Shown one piece after another: positions 1-9,080 of a stretch of 64,000 nucleotides of DNA. The notes beneath the pieces were generated by a model. The model had not been told where the DNA came from. It saw only the letters and a program-made list of their open reading frames with translations, and ran no database searches. The number at the start of each line of letters is the position of its first letter. The first letter of the stretch is position 1. Made by a program: the position numbers and the translations under genes. Source of the DNA: an uncultured Oscillospiraceae bacterium (GTDB lineage Bacteria; Bacillota; Clostridia; Oscillospirales; Oscillospiraceae); the NCBI GenBank assembly GCA_910589155.1, contig CAJURY010000002.1, positions 186,001 through 250,000 of the forward strand, given 5' to 3'.

Positions 1-1101
1 TTTATGCTCCAAATCGCTAAAATCCAGAAGCCGGCGACGTTCCTTTTCCTGGGCAAAGCGTTTGGAAAAGGCGCGCACAAGTCCAAAAAGCCCGGAAAGC
101 GCCAGCCCGGTCTGCCGCAAATCCGCCAAAACCTCCTGGGACGTACCGTAAAACTCGCTTTGCCGCTGCTTTACAGCTTCCCAGCTCTCCTTGCGGATGG
201 CTTTCATCTGCTCCCAGCGCATGGGGTCGGATGGCGCACGGATCGCCGCCATCCGGCCAAAATCCACAATTTTCCCCGCGACGACCTCATCCCAGCTTTC
301 GCATTTTTGCAGCGCTTCCAACTGCGCCAGATTTTTGGCGAAAACCACCGCCGCTTTTTGCAAGGTATCGTCCGCCTGCGCTTCCTTCTGCAAGCTGGCA
401 AACGTTTGAATTTCCTCCTCCAAAAACGTGTGCAATTCCTGAAGCAAATACGCCCCCCAGGGGGTTTGCCCCGGTTCCGCCGCATCCTTCGCACCGGCTT
501 TTTCCTCGCAGTCTAATAGCCAAGCTTCCGGGCGCAGGTGGCACCGGGCGCTGTCGTATACCTTTTGGATGAGTTGGGGGACAGAACGGTCGTCCCGTCC
601 CAGTCCAAGGGTATTGACAAAAGCCTGAAGCCCCGCCTCCTGATCTATTTTCTGGTAGGCCTCCTCCAGCGTAGCATCCAGCGCCTGCTGGCGCAGCTCC
701 GCCATTTCGTTTTCCTCTGCAACACGAAAATCACCCGGAAGTCCCAGGGTGCATGCAAATTCCCGCAACAGATCCCCGCAGAAAGCGTGCACTGTGGAGA
801 TTTTCGCCAGATAAATCCGCTGCATCTGCTTTTGCAGATGACGGTTTTCCGGCTGCGCCGCCAGACGCTGGGAAAGCTCGCTGGAAATTTTCCCCCGCAG
901 CTCCGAAGCCGCCGCCTTTGTATAGGTGATAATGAGAAAATCGTCGATATTGGCAGGATCCTCCGGGTCGCAGAGATAGGCCATCAGCCGGTCAACCAGC
1001 ACCTTGGTTTTGCCGGATCCCGCCGCAGCGGAGACCAGCAGATTGCCTCCCCTGATATGTACCGCCGCCCACTGATCCTTGGTTAGCTTAATCTCCGCCA
1101 T
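1..1101 (-). CDS. addA: AddA helicase-nuclease subunit, N-terminal part
   Basis: This is the first 367 codons of the UvrD-like helicase subunit of the AddAB double-strand-break resection complex; the gene runs off the left edge. Translation from the ATG at 1101 gives a Q-motif region (KLTKDQWAAV, residues 5-14) and a Walker A (SAAAGSGKT, residues 24-32), followed by the YTKAAASEL helicase Ia region. The start overlaps the addB stop by 14 bases, which indicates translational coupling in an addB-addA operon. In this family AddA supplies the 3'-5' helicase and one nuclease, and AddB the second nuclease and Chi recognition. The C-terminal nuclease domain lies outside the window. Confidence 0.95.
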   Translation of the reverse strand, partial: MAEIKLTKDQWAAVHIRGGNLLVSAAAGSGKTKVLVDRLMAYLCDPEDPANIDDFLIITYTKAAASELRGKISSELSQRLAAQPENRHLQKQMQRIYLAKISTVHAFCGDLLREFACTLGLPGDFRVAEENEMAELRQQALDATLEEAYQKIDQEAGLQAFVNTLGLGRDDRSVPQLIQKVYDSARCHLRPEAWLLDCEEKAGAKDAAEPGQTPWGAYLLQELHTFLEEEIQTFASLQKEAQADDTLQKAAVVFAKNLAQLEALQKCESWDEVVAGKIVDFGRMAAIRAPSDPMRWEQMKAIRKESWEAVKQRQSEFYGTSQEVLADLRQTGLALSGLFGLVRAFSKRFAQEKERRRLLDFSDLEHK

Positions 1102-4100
1102 GGTTTTCCTCCTTATCCAACTGCGTCCAAAATTCCTTTGCAGTCATCGCTCGGAAGCTTCTCTGATTTTCCGCCCCTTCTTGCTGGCACACCGCGCTGT
1201 ATTCGCAGAACCGGCAGGCGTTGTGTTCTCCCCGGAAGTAGGGATTGGGCGCAATTTCTCCCGCCGCGATTTCGTTCACCATGCGCCGGAGAAGCTTTGC
1301 CAGATATTTTTCCAACTGGGCAAACTGCCCCGCCGTGGCCAAGTCTCCTGTGAGCGTCCCGTCCTTTTTCCGCTTGCACGGCAGATACTGCGCCTCCTCC
1401 CCTGCGTCCATGGCCCGCAATACCGGCTCTTCCGCCAGTACAAGGCCGTTGCGCCGGGCGCTTTTGCGCCGCATGGCTTCCGCCTCCGCTTCTGTTACCG
1501 GCCCCGGCGCGGGCAGAACCGGCACTCTCGCCGGGAAATACTGCACGCCTGCCGGTTCGCCGCCGCTTTTCAGGGCAAAAAGATACAAAAGCATTTGCAG
1601 TCCGATGCCATTGGACACGTCGCAATAATCAAAATCCTTTCTGCCGGTTTTGTAATCCACCACCCGGACATACCGCCGTCCGTTTACCGCAGCAACGTCC
1701 ACCCTGTCCACAAAGCCCCGCACCACCGCTTCCATTTGCGCGTTTTCAACAGCTACCGGGGGCAACGCGCCGGGCTGACTACCAAAAGCCACCTCAAAGC
1801 CTGCCGGTGTAAAATCCGATCGGCTCAGTTCCTCCCACAGTTCTTTCACCACTTGCCGCAATTCCGCCAAGTTTCGACGGAACAGATAGGTCGTTCTGGT
1901 GGACGCCTCCTCCAAATCGGAAAAATACCGATTCATATAGCGTTCTGCATGGGTTCCCGCGATGATTTGGGTTTCCTCCAGGGAAACTTGATGAAAGCCG
2001 CCTTTTTCCATGACCTCCCTGGCCGTATGCTCCAGCACGTCATGGACGAAGGAGCCAAATTCTGTCGGTTCAATCCGGTTGTCCTTGCGTGGCTGCGCCC
2101 GCAGACCGTACCGCAGAAAATAAGCAAACCGGCACAGCGCCAGCTTATCCACCTGAGATGCCGATAGCTGTAAAATTCGTCCGTATAAAGACTGCACTGT
2201 TGAAAAATCCAGCGCGCCTAGGGAATAATCCGCGCCCAATCGCCCCAGCCGGCAAATTTTCGCCGCCTGCTCCGGCAAAAGAGACGCTTCCTTCCCTGCT
2301 CTCGCCCAGACGGCTCCAGCCGCCCAGGGATCAAACCGCCAGTCCTCCGGGGCGGCGGCCACCCCTTCCGGGCGTCCAGCCATGCGGCAAAGCCGGCGGA
2401 ACAAAAATGCCGGCTGACTGCCGCCGCAGCTAACGCTGAGGGTTTCTCTAGGGCAGGAAAACACTGCCCGGATGGTGGCGAAGTCCTGCTGCAAGTTCCA
2501 GCTTGCGCCGCCGGTCAGCCCCAGTCCCATGGCAACCAGCGCTTCCCGCTCCGTCTGGGTTAAAACGCCGCCCCCCCCGCCGTAGCCGGGAAGCCCTCCC
2601 TCCGCCGCACCAAGCAAAATCAGGTGCGCCGTTTTTTTCCGGCGCATGGCGGAAAGCTCGCCTACCGTCACCCGATCCAGAACCGGCGGGATGGTGCCAA
2701 CATTGTACTGGCTGAGCTGCAAGCGCAACAGCCTTGCGAAAGCGTCCGCGTCCCGCACGGTATCGCCTAAAAGTTCTTCCATCTGCTCCAGTGCTCCGAT
2801 CAGGATTTCCCAAAGCTGGCTCAATTCCTGGGCGCTTGCATAGTCCTGCTCTGCCTGCATGGCTTCCGACAGCGCAGTTAGATGGGCTTCCACCCCGATT
2901 TCCTCCAAAAATTCATACAGCGCCCTGATCTGCTCTCTGGTATTGGCGGCGCGCAGCAGCTTTTGGCGCAGACGTACCAGGGGCATGATCCCCTTTTCCC
3001 GCCACGTGTTTATATCCCTCAGCGCCTGGGCAGAAGCTTCGTCAAATTCCTTCCCACGGCCAGCCGGATGCAGCTTCCACGTCTGCCCCCAGCTCTGGCC
3101 GCCAATCCCCCACAAGATGACATAATTTTCCAGACGGTCGCACTGCTCCGCTTCCAGCGGCGAAAGGATCGATTTCAGATAACGCAGCACATCCCTTCGC
3201 TCCAATCCCCCCGCCGCCGCTTCCAGCGCCGTGACCGCCATATGCATGACGGATTTGTGCAAAATATCCTCTGTCCCGGAAAAATAGGCGGGGATTTCCA
3301 GCCGCTCAAAAATCAGTCGCAGAAAAAGAGCGTAATGGCTGTCCGTATAGGCAACGGATATCTCCCGAAACCTCGCTCCCTGCCGCAACAGCTTTTGCAC
3401 CCGCTCCGCCGCGTGCAGGCACTCGGCCCAATCGCTGGGACAGCAGGAAACCTCCAAACAGTCTTGCAGCCGCAAATTGTCCGTTTCTCCGGAAAACAGC
3501 CTGCTTCGCACCGGGGCAAGGGCGTCCTGCGCCGCCGCCGGATGGGAAATCCTTACTGTCTTTTGTTCCTTTTCCGCCAGACGCAAAAGCTGCCTGGCGG
3601 TTTCTCCCGCAATATCACAGCCTTGCAAGGTCGATCCCGGCGCGTCGCAGCACAAGGTCACGGTAACATCCGCGCCGCTTTCCAGCAAATGCGCCAAAAC
3701 TGCCAGCTCCTGGGCAGTAAAATCTCCAAACCCATCTATGTAAAAGGCATGCGTTTTTGCAAAATCGCAGCTTTCCATCTGCTCCAGCAGCTTTGTCATA
3801 CGGTCTCTGGGATCCAAGCGGCCATTGGCGCAAATGGCGTTATAGCCCTCGAGCAAAAGCGAAAGCTCCTCCAGCTTCTGGGCAAGCGCTCCTTCTGTAC
3901 GGGCAGACGCGGCCAGCAAGCCGGCGGCAGTGACGCAGCAACTTTTGCATTCGTCCACAGCGTCCACAAGCCCCGTTAAAAACTCCGGTTTCGCGCTGGC
4001 AGCGGCATAGGCCTTTAGTCTAGGCCGGAGCTGCTCCACGGCGGCAGCCATGGCGATGATGCGCCCACCGCCGTCCATGGTCTGCCGGGCGGCGCCCCCA

Positions 4101-4327
4101 GTGATGGCAAAAATCCGGCTTGCAAGCCGGGTAAAGGACAGCACCTCCCCGTAACGGCTGGCGGTATCTCCTGCCAGCCGGCACAACTCCCGCTCCGTAT
4201 CGTGGGAAATCTGCTCCGGCACCAGCAAAATCCGACCGCTCCGCTCCGCTCGCACATCCTCACAAAGCCGCTCCATTATATTGTCGTGATTGGCCACCCA
4301 GTCTGTGCTGAGGATCAGTCTAAGCAT
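1088..4327 (-). CDS. addB: AddB nuclease subunit
   Basis: AddB subunit of the AddAB recombination nuclease, 1079 residues. The C-terminal RecB-type nuclease domain is intact: DYKTG lies near residues 893-897, and the iron-sulfur cysteines are present as one Cys in LALCRFAYFLRYG and a CxxCxxxxxC cluster (CRFCEYSAVC) near the end. The N-terminus has no Walker A: where Bacillus AddB has GRSGSGKT, this protein reads LILSTDWVANHD. Streptococcal RexB lacks it too, so ATP hydrolysis is probably left to AddA. It is upstream of addA and overlaps it. Confidence 0.95.
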   Translation of the reverse strand: MLRLILSTDWVANHDNIMERLCEDVRAERSGRILLVPEQISHDTERELCRLAGDTASRYGEVLSFTRLASRIFAITGGAARQTMDGGGRIIAMAAAVEQLRPRLKAYAAASAKPEFLTGLVDAVDECKSCCVTAAGLLAASARTEGALAQKLEELSLLLEGYNAICANGRLDPRDRMTKLLEQMESCDFAKTHAFYIDGFGDFTAQELAVLAHLLESGADVTVTLCCDAPGSTLQGCDIAGETARQLLRLAEKEQKTVRISHPAAAQDALAPVRSRLFSGETDNLRLQDCLEVSCCPSDWAECLHAAERVQKLLRQGARFREISVAYTDSHYALFLRLIFERLEIPAYFSGTEDILHKSVMHMAVTALEAAAGGLERRDVLRYLKSILSPLEAEQCDRLENYVILWGIGGQSWGQTWKLHPAGRGKEFDEASAQALRDINTWREKGIMPLVRLRQKLLRAANTREQIRALYEFLEEIGVEAHLTALSEAMQAEQDYASAQELSQLWEILIGALEQMEELLGDTVRDADAFARLLRLQLSQYNVGTIPPVLDRVTVGELSAMRRKKTAHLILLGAAEGGLPGYGGGGGVLTQTEREALVAMGLGLTGGASWNLQQDFATIRAVFSCPRETLSVSCGGSQPAFLFRRLCRMAGRPEGVAAAPEDWRFDPWAAGAVWARAGKEASLLPEQAAKICRLGRLGADYSLGALDFSTVQSLYGRILQLSASQVDKLALCRFAYFLRYGLRAQPRKDNRIEPTEFGSFVHDVLEHTAREVMEKGGFHQVSLEETQIIAGTHAERYMNRYFSDLEEASTRTTYLFRRNLAELRQVVKELWEELSRSDFTPAGFEVAFGSQPGALPPVAVENAQMEAVVRGFVDRVDVAAVNGRRYVRVVDYKTGRKDFDYCDVSNGIGLQMLLYLFALKSGGEPAGVQYFPARVPVLPAPGPVTEAEAEAMRRKSARRNGLVLAEEPVLRAMDAGEEAQYLPCKRKKDGTLTGDLATAGQFAQLEKYLAKLLRRMVNEIAAGEIAPNPYFRGEHNACRFCEYSAVCQQEGAENQRSFRAMTAKEFWTQLDKEENHGGD

Positions 4328-4368
4328 CTTTTTCTCTCCTTTGCGTCATCCGTAAAACACTTTCCACG

Positions 4369-4401
4369 TCGTCGGGGCAAACCGATGTGTCCGCCCCTGC
4401 G
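4369..4401. repeat. dispersed GGGGC...GCCCC palindromic repeat, copy 1
   Basis: Imperfect inverted repeat between addB and spoIIR: CGGGGCAAACC, a short loop, then GTGTCCGCCCCTGCG. It belongs to the same family as copies at 15469, 49431 and 60977 and a half copy at 45184. There is no T-tract, so it is more likely a mobile or REP-like intergenic repeat than a terminator. Confidence 0.6.
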
Positions 4402-4424
4402 AAAACAACTGATCAGGATCAAAA

Positions 4425-5042
4425 TTACGATTCGTGCAGAGCGTTTTTGATTTTACCAAAAAAGTCCAGCAGCCAGAACCGTACCTCATAAACCGTGCCG
4501 TTTTCCGTTACCGTATCCGTCACGCGCTCTGAAAAGCCCGCTGCCTGCGCCGCCTCCTGAAGATCCGCCGTTGTGGCGCTCTGGCAAAGGCTGGGGAACA
4601 CCACGCACCACCAGTTTTGCCCCTCGCCTTCTCCCAGGGTAATCCGCAGCGCCTGATAAATACCGGCAGGCAAGGAAAACGTATCGTATTTTCTGGTGGG
4701 GAAGGCTTCCTCCTCCAAACTTACGGAAACCTTCTGGTCGGAGCCGAGACGCTCCAATGCGCTTTTCGCCCAGCCCTTGATGGTATCCAAATTTTCCCGC
4801 AGCCAGTTTTCCGCCTGCTTGACGTCCACCACGTTTTCCAGCGCCGCCGAAAGCTTTTCCACCACCGCGTCTTTTACCTGCATTTTCAGACTTTGATCCG
4901 CCTCAGAGTCTGAATTTGCCTTCACATGAAAACGAATCAGGCTGTCCTCCAAAGTAGATCCATCTTTCAGCGTGGTCGCCACGGAAAACACCAGCAATAC
5001 CGCCAATGCAAACACTGCCAATTTAAAAAGACCTTTTACCAT
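4425..5042 (-). CDS. spoIIR: Stage II sporulation protein R
   Basis: SpoIIR is the secreted forespore signal that activates SpoIIGA processing of pro-sigma-E in the mother cell. The 205-residue protein has an N-terminal membrane or signal segment (about residues 5-24) followed by the family motifs LIRFHVKANSDSEADQ and GEGQNWWCVVFPSLC. Its presence supports an endospore-forming host. It is monocistronic-looking, lying between ispE and addB. A 10-bp stem (5052-5061 with 5074-5083) sits just upstream of the GGTGA ribosome-binding site, so the leader may be structured. Confidence 0.93.
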   Translation of the reverse strand: MVKGLFKLAVFALAVLLVFSVATTLKDGSTLEDSLIRFHVKANSDSEADQSLKMQVKDAVVEKLSAALENVVDVKQAENWLRENLDTIKGWAKSALERLGSDQKVSVSLEEEAFPTRKYDTFSLPAGIYQALRITLGEGEGQNWWCVVFPSLCQSATTADLQEAAQAAGFSERVTDTVTENGTVYEVRFWLLDFFGKIKNALHES

Positions 5043-5051
5043 AAAATGTCA

Positions 5052-5083
5052 CCGTCCATACGTTTTACTTACAGTATGGACGG
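5052..5083. other. Inverted repeat in ispE-spoIIR gap
   Basis: Ten-base arms CCGTCCATAC and GTATGGACGG separated by 12 bases lie between the ispE stop and the spoIIR start. No T-tract follows on the minus strand. The 3' arm ends next to the spoIIR Shine-Dalgarno, so it could act as a processing or translational element rather than a terminator. Confidence 0.5.
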
Positions 5084-5095
5084 CAACCGCAGCAA

Positions 5096-5953
5096 TTATG
5101 CGTTTTTCGCAATAAAAACCTCGGAATAATTGTCTTTCAGCATGGTACACGCTACAGCCGCGTACTCAAAGGAATCAAAAATACCAAAAACCGCAGAGCC
5201 GGATCCGGTCATCTGCTGGCCGTAGGAGCCATAGGAATTGAGTATCGATTTGATATAATTTAACTCCAAATGCTGAGAAATCACCACCGGCTCAAAAACA
5301 TTGCCCAGCTTGTCCGCAATTTCCGCCAGATCCCCCTTGGCGATGGCCGCCTCCATGGCGCGCTGATCCGGCCGGTGAGCAATGGCGGTTTCATCCAATT
5401 TCTGATAGAGTTCCGGGGTGGAAACGGAAAAATCCGGCTTGCATACTACAAAAAACATCTCAGGAATGTCCGGGAGCTTACGCAGCCGCTCTCCCCGGCC
5501 TTCCACCATGGCCGTCCCGCAAAGGGTGCAAAAGGGCACGTCGCTGCCCACCTGCGCCCCCAATTCGCAAAGGGCGTACACGGAAAGCGGGGAATCATAA
5601 TATCGGTTCAGCGCCCGGAGCACCGCGCCGGCGTCCGCGCTGCCGCCCCCAAGCCCCGCCTCCCCGGGAATGCGCTTGACAATCTCAATGGCAAGGCCGT
5701 TGGGATCTTTTCCCAGGGTCTCAAAAAACACCTTCGCCGCCTTCCACGCCAAGTTCCTTTCATCCGTGGGCACCCAATCCTTGTCGCATACCAGCTTCCA
5801 AGGCTCGCCGGTTCCCAGGTGCAGGGTAATATCGTCCCGAATGGAAATGGTCTGCATAATAGACTGGAGATCGTGATAGCCGTCTCCCCGCTTTCCCAAA
5901 ACGTCCAGGGTCAAATTGATTTTCGCCAGCGCGCCTTCATATATCGTATCCAT
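5096..5953 (-). CDS. ispE: 4-diphosphocytidyl-2-C-methyl-D-erythritol kinase
   Basis: GHMP-family kinase of the methylerythritol phosphate route, phosphorylating CDP-ME at the 2-hydroxyl with ATP. From the ATG the protein is 285 residues. AKINLTLDVLGKR (residues 10-22) carries the substrate-side lysine K11, IPGEAGLGGGSADAG (95-109) is the ATP loop, and SDVPF with D138 fits the catalytic aspartate. The ATG at 5953 overlaps the upstream TGA stop by one base (TGATG). A GTG at 5956 would add one residue. The GGAAGGAAG Shine-Dalgarno lies inside the end of the upstream gene, so the two are translationally coupled. Confidence 0.95.
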   Translation of the reverse strand: MDTIYEGALAKINLTLDVLGKRGDGYHDLQSIMQTISIRDDITLHLGTGEPWKLVCDKDWVPTDERNLAWKAAKVFFETLGKDPNGLAIEIVKRIPGEAGLGGGSADAGAVLRALNRYYDSPLSVYALCELGAQVGSDVPFCTLCGTAMVEGRGERLRKLPDIPEMFFVVCKPDFSVSTPELYQKLDETAIAHRPDQRAMEAAIAKGDLAEIADKLGNVFEPVVISQHLELNYIKSILNSYGSYGQQMTGSGSAVFGIFDSFEYAAVACTMLKDNYSEVFIAKNA

Positions 5954-7194
5954 CACTTAATTTTTCTTCCTTCCAGATAGTATCGTTTTTCCACAGCATG
6001 TCCCATGGAAAAGGTCTTGCGGGGCAAAATGCCATCGGCAATCACGCCCCGGAACAATTCGCTTTTGCCCATGACGGGGAGCAAAAAGCCTACGGCGTTT
6101 TCCTGCCGGGCAAGCGCCTTTACCTCCGCGTCTCCATGAATATAGTCAAGCTCTCCAGGATTTTTTTCCAAGTAATCGTCTAAAAAACTCTGCAAAATCC
6201 CCACTGCCAGTTGTCCTTTTTCTTGATTGAGATACAGTGTGCCGCTTTCTTCTCCCGCGAACCATCGCAGGAGAAAGCCTTCCGGCGCGCCGCATTCTTT
6301 TTCCAAGGCGGCAAGAAGGGATTTCGGTTCCACATTTGTCAGGATCCGATGAATTGGCTCAAACTGCTGGGCTTCGTCGTGGATATTTTCCAGTTCCACC
6401 AAAGCGTACCTTGCCGGATGGTTTGACAGATCCTCATCTGGATGGGCGGCCTTCAGCGCCTCATAGCAGGCTTTCGCCGTGGCCAGAGAATGGTTCCCAT
6501 CCCCCACGGCAAAAACCATAGGCGTACCGGGAAGTCCTATGTATTTTTCCCCAATTTTGGCCGAATAAGCCTCCAGCCGGGCTTCAAATTCCTTCGCGAT
6601 TTCTCCGGCAACCAGATACCCTGCGATATGGCCGCCTCCTTCCATGAGGTCAAAGGCGTAAAGCGGCGGCAGCTTGTCCTTTCCCGCCGCAATTGGCTCA
6701 AGCAACTCCTTTTGATCATCGTCGCACAGCATTAAAATGTGGGGAAATTCCAAAGGCGCGTTTTGCCGCACCCGCCGCCTGGGCGGAATCCGCTCCACCA
6801 CGGTCTTTTCCGTAGCGCGGACAGCGGAAACAGAACCGGGCGCATAATCATAGGCTTCCAGATCCACCTTGCCAATCAGCCCCTTACGCACTGCGCCGGA
6901 AAGGAGCGTCCGTTCCACATAAACAAAGCAGTCCGGGTAGCTTTCAAAAACTCCTTCCGCCAGATAGTCCAGCATGGTTTGGTTTATCCGCTGGGTGGAA
7001 ACCTCCTCCATGGGCGTACCCAGCTCCGCCTCCGGCAAAATCAAATGCATGGCAGAGGGCGCGTCCTGGGTTCTTTCCCGCACCCGCTGCCAGTAGGCCG
7101 GGTCGGAGGTAAACTGATCGCAGGCGATTACCGCCCATTTTTCCATGGAAGCCGTTTTCGGCAAAAGAATCTCCGCTGGTAAAAATGTATGCAT
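5953..7194 (-). CDS. DUF1015 family protein
   Basis: Member of the DUF1015 family, about 413 residues, the usual family length. The frame is open upstream to 7305, but the protein should start at the ATG at 7194 (MHTFLPAEILLPK), preceded by an AAAGGGCGGG stretch; earlier codons lie across the promoter. Recognisable family text includes VIACDQFTSDPAYW near the N-terminus and AVGDGNHSLATAKA in the middle. It is often annotated as SerC-like or unknown, and its biochemical role is not established. It is co-transcribed with ispE, overlapping by one base. Confidence 0.85.
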   Translation of the reverse strand: MHTFLPAEILLPKTASMEKWAVIACDQFTSDPAYWQRVRERTQDAPSAMHLILPEAELGTPMEEVSTQRINQTMLDYLAEGVFESYPDCFVYVERTLLSGAVRKGLIGKVDLEAYDYAPGSVSAVRATEKTVVERIPPRRRVRQNAPLEFPHILMLCDDDQKELLEPIAAGKDKLPPLYAFDLMEGGGHIAGYLVAGEIAKEFEARLEAYSAKIGEKYIGLPGTPMVFAVGDGNHSLATAKACYEALKAAHPDEDLSNHPARYALVELENIHDEAQQFEPIHRILTNVEPKSLLAALEKECGAPEGFLLRWFAGEESGTLYLNQEKGQLAVGILQSFLDDYLEKNPGELDYIHGDAEVKALARQENAVGFLLPVMGKSELFRGVIADGILPRKTFSMGHAVEKRYYLEGRKIK

Positions 7195-7235
7195 AACATC
7201 CCGCCCTTTCTCTTTCTGCGGCATACCGCAAGATA

Positions 7236-7264
7236 AGTATACAATAAATTTTTTTATTTTGCAA
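7236..7264 (-). promoter_or_regulatory. Predicted sigma-A promoter for DUF1015-ispE
   Basis: On the minus strand TTGCAA (7264-7259) and TATACT (7241-7236) are separated by 17 bases, about 45 bases upstream of the start at 7194. Confidence 0.6.
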
Positions 7265-7371
7265 AGCCAAAAAGAAATCTGTCGAAAAAATCGATCCTTT
7301 TCCAAACCTGTATGTTTCCCACCAAAATGCGCATACTAGCTTCGACTTTTAAAAGAAAGGAAGCGACACAA

Positions 7372-7578
7372 ATGGACACGATCGCATTGATACTCTCCAT
7401 TATTGGCTGCCTGAACTGGGGTTTGGTGGGTATTTTCCGTTTTGACCTGGTAGCATGGCTTTTCGGCGGACAGACCGCTGTGGTCAGCCGGATCGTCTAC
7501 ACACTGGTAGCGCTGGCAGGCGTCTGGTGTATCAGCCTGCTGTTCCGCGACCGCCGGGAATATCTGGAAGCTGAATAA
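7372..7578 (+). CDS. DUF378 small membrane protein
   Basis: A 68-residue protein of the DUF378 (YuzA-like) family with two membrane segments, about residues 3-20 and 40-60. The motif SIIGCLNWGLVGIFRFD is characteristic. A GAAAGGAAG ribosome-binding site lies 8 bases before the ATG at 7372. Upstream in-frame starts are unnecessary. The function of the family is unknown. A strong terminator follows directly, so it is a single-gene unit. Confidence 0.85.
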   Translation: MDTIALILSIIGCLNWGLVGIFRFDLVAWLFGGQTAVVSRIVYTLVALAGVWCISLLFRDRREYLEAE

Positions 7579-7587
7579 AACGCCGCT

Positions 7588-7630
7588 GAGCCGGGACAAG
7601 GGTACGCTTGTTCCGGCTCTGTATTTTTCT
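7588..7630 (+). terminator. Rho-independent terminator after DUF378 gene
   Basis: GAGCCGGGACAAG pairs with CTTGTTCCGGCTC (7588-7619), followed by TGTATTTTTCT. It lies 10 bases after the DUF378 stop codon. Confidence 0.85.
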
Positions 7631-7637
7631 TGCCGAT

Positions 7638-7666
7638 TTGACAAACCTCCTTTCCCATGCTATGAT
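7638..7666 (+). promoter_or_regulatory. Sigma-A promoter for aldo/keto reductase
   Basis: TTGACA (7638-7643), a 17-base spacer, then TATGAT (7661-7666). It immediately follows the preceding terminator and lies about 37 bases before the start codon. Confidence 0.8.
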
Positions 7667-7702
7667 AATTTTACACTTTGCAGCGACGAAAGGAGAACCG
7701 TT

Positions 7703-8809
7703 ATGCAAAAAAGAACTTGCCGGGACGTAAGCCTCAGTCTTTTGGGATTTGGGTGTATGCGTTTTCCCGAAACGAACGGACAAATTGACGAACCCGCCGC
7801 CTTTGCTATGCTGGACGCGGCCTATGAGGCTGGCGTGAACTACTACGACACCGCCTACCCCTACCATGGCGGTCAATCTGAAATTCTCGTGGGCAAATGG
7901 CTGAAAACCAAAAAACGAGACAGCCTGTACCTCACCTCCAAGCTGCCCTGCTGGAAAATTGACGCGCCGGAGCAATTTGAAATCATCTTTGCAGAGCAGA
8001 TGGCAAAGCTTGACACGCCGTATCTGGATTTTTACCTGCTGCATTCTCTAGACCGGGCGACCTTCCAGAAGATGAAGGCGCTGGGGGCGCTGGAATTTAT
8101 GGAAAAGCTGAAAGCGGAAGGCAAAATCAAACACATCGGCTTCTCTTTCCACGATGATTATGACGCTTTTGAAGAAATCCTCACCGCATATCCCTGGGAC
8201 GTATGCCAGATTCAGTACAACTACATGGACACGGAGATTCAAGCCGGCGATCGCGGCTATGCCCTGGCTAAAAAGCTGGGAATTCCCCTTCTCATTATGG
8301 AGCCTGTCAAAGGCGGCAATCTGGCGAATCCTCCTGCTGAGGTGCGCAAGGCGCTGGCGCTGCATGCCCAGTGGTCTCCCGCCTCCTGGGCGCTGCGCTG
8401 GGTGGCGCATCACGACAATGTGGCGGTAATCCTTTCCGGCATGAGCACCATGGAGCAGGTCATGGACAACGTACATACGCTTTCCGAAGCCCAGCCCCTC
8501 TCGGACGCCGAGCTGTCCGCCGTGGCGCAAGCAGCCGAGATTTACCGAAGCCGAATCCGCGTGGGCTGCACCGGCTGCCGGTATTGTATGCCTTGCCCCG
8601 CTGGGGTCAACATTCCCGGGGTATTCCGGGCATACAACCAGAGCGCCATTTACTCCGCCGATGGCACGGACCGCCGGGCTTACCTCAGCATCCCGGCAGA
8701 CGCAAGGGCAACCGCCTGCGTCGCCTGCGGAAAGTGCGCCGAAGCTTGCCCGCAGCATTTGGACATTCCAGGCTTTATGGTGGAAATCCAAAGCTGGGCG
8801 GAAAAATAA
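7703..8809 (+). CDS. Aldo/keto reductase with C-terminal 4Fe-4S domain
   Basis: 368-residue oxidoreductase. Residues 1-270 form an aldo/keto reductase barrel: GFGCMRFPE near the N-terminus, DTAYPYHGGQSE with the catalytic tyrosine, and a later KLPCW segment. The C-terminal third carries two clusters, CTGCRYCMPCPAGVNIPG and CVACGKCAEACPQHLDIPG, typical of a bacterial-ferredoxin-like tail with two 4Fe-4S clusters. The fusion is common in anaerobic clostridia and suggests electron exchange between an NAD(P)-linked carbonyl substrate and a ferredoxin-like carrier. The substrate is unknown. An AAAGGAGAA ribosome-binding site precedes the ATG. It stands alone with its own promoter. Confidence 0.9.
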   Translation: MQKRTCRDVSLSLLGFGCMRFPETNGQIDEPAAFAMLDAAYEAGVNYYDTAYPYHGGQSEILVGKWLKTKKRDSLYLTSKLPCWKIDAPEQFEIIFAEQMAKLDTPYLDFYLLHSLDRATFQKMKALGALEFMEKLKAEGKIKHIGFSFHDDYDAFEEILTAYPWDVCQIQYNYMDTEIQAGDRGYALAKKLGIPLLIMEPVKGGNLANPPAEVRKALALHAQWSPASWALRWVAHHDNVAVILSGMSTMEQVMDNVHTLSEAQPLSDAELSAVAQAAEIYRSRIRVGCTGCRYCMPCPAGVNIPGVFRAYNQSAIYSADGTDRRAYLSIPADARATACVACGKCAEACPQHLDIPGFMVEIQSWAEK

Positions 8810-8827
8810 GATGTTTGCAGCAAAAAA

Positions 8828-9034
8828 GCTGTCAAAGGACAGCCAATCTTGTCATTGCAAAGAAGTATCGCAAACTGGCATGGCAATTTAAAACATCTCT
8901 GTTTTATCTGTATTTTTTAATAAATCAAAACATTTTTTAATAGATTGCCACGTCGGCTGCGCCCCCTCGCAATGACAGACGGGCTTTTTCGACACGCTGC
9001 ATTGCCACGCCAGTCCGCGGACTGGCGTGGCAAT
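8828..9034. repeat. Palindromic intergenic repeat cluster
   Basis: The gap between the reductase and trxB holds nested repeats and no gene. A small hairpin GCTGTC-aaag-GACAGC lies at 8828-8843 with T6 on the minus strand. TGTCATTGC at 8850 is mirrored by GCAATGACA near 8970, and ATGGCAAT near 8880 by ATTGCCA near 8943, giving one large imperfect fold. A perfect 34-base palindrome occupies 9001-9034 (arm ATTGCCACGCCAGTCCG). TTTTTCGACACGCTG just before it is the end motif seen again at 54006 and 55730. Confidence 0.65.
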
Positions 9035-9080
9035 TTTAAAAGTTATATTTTTGTTTGGATTCCAGAATAAGGCGGTCTTC

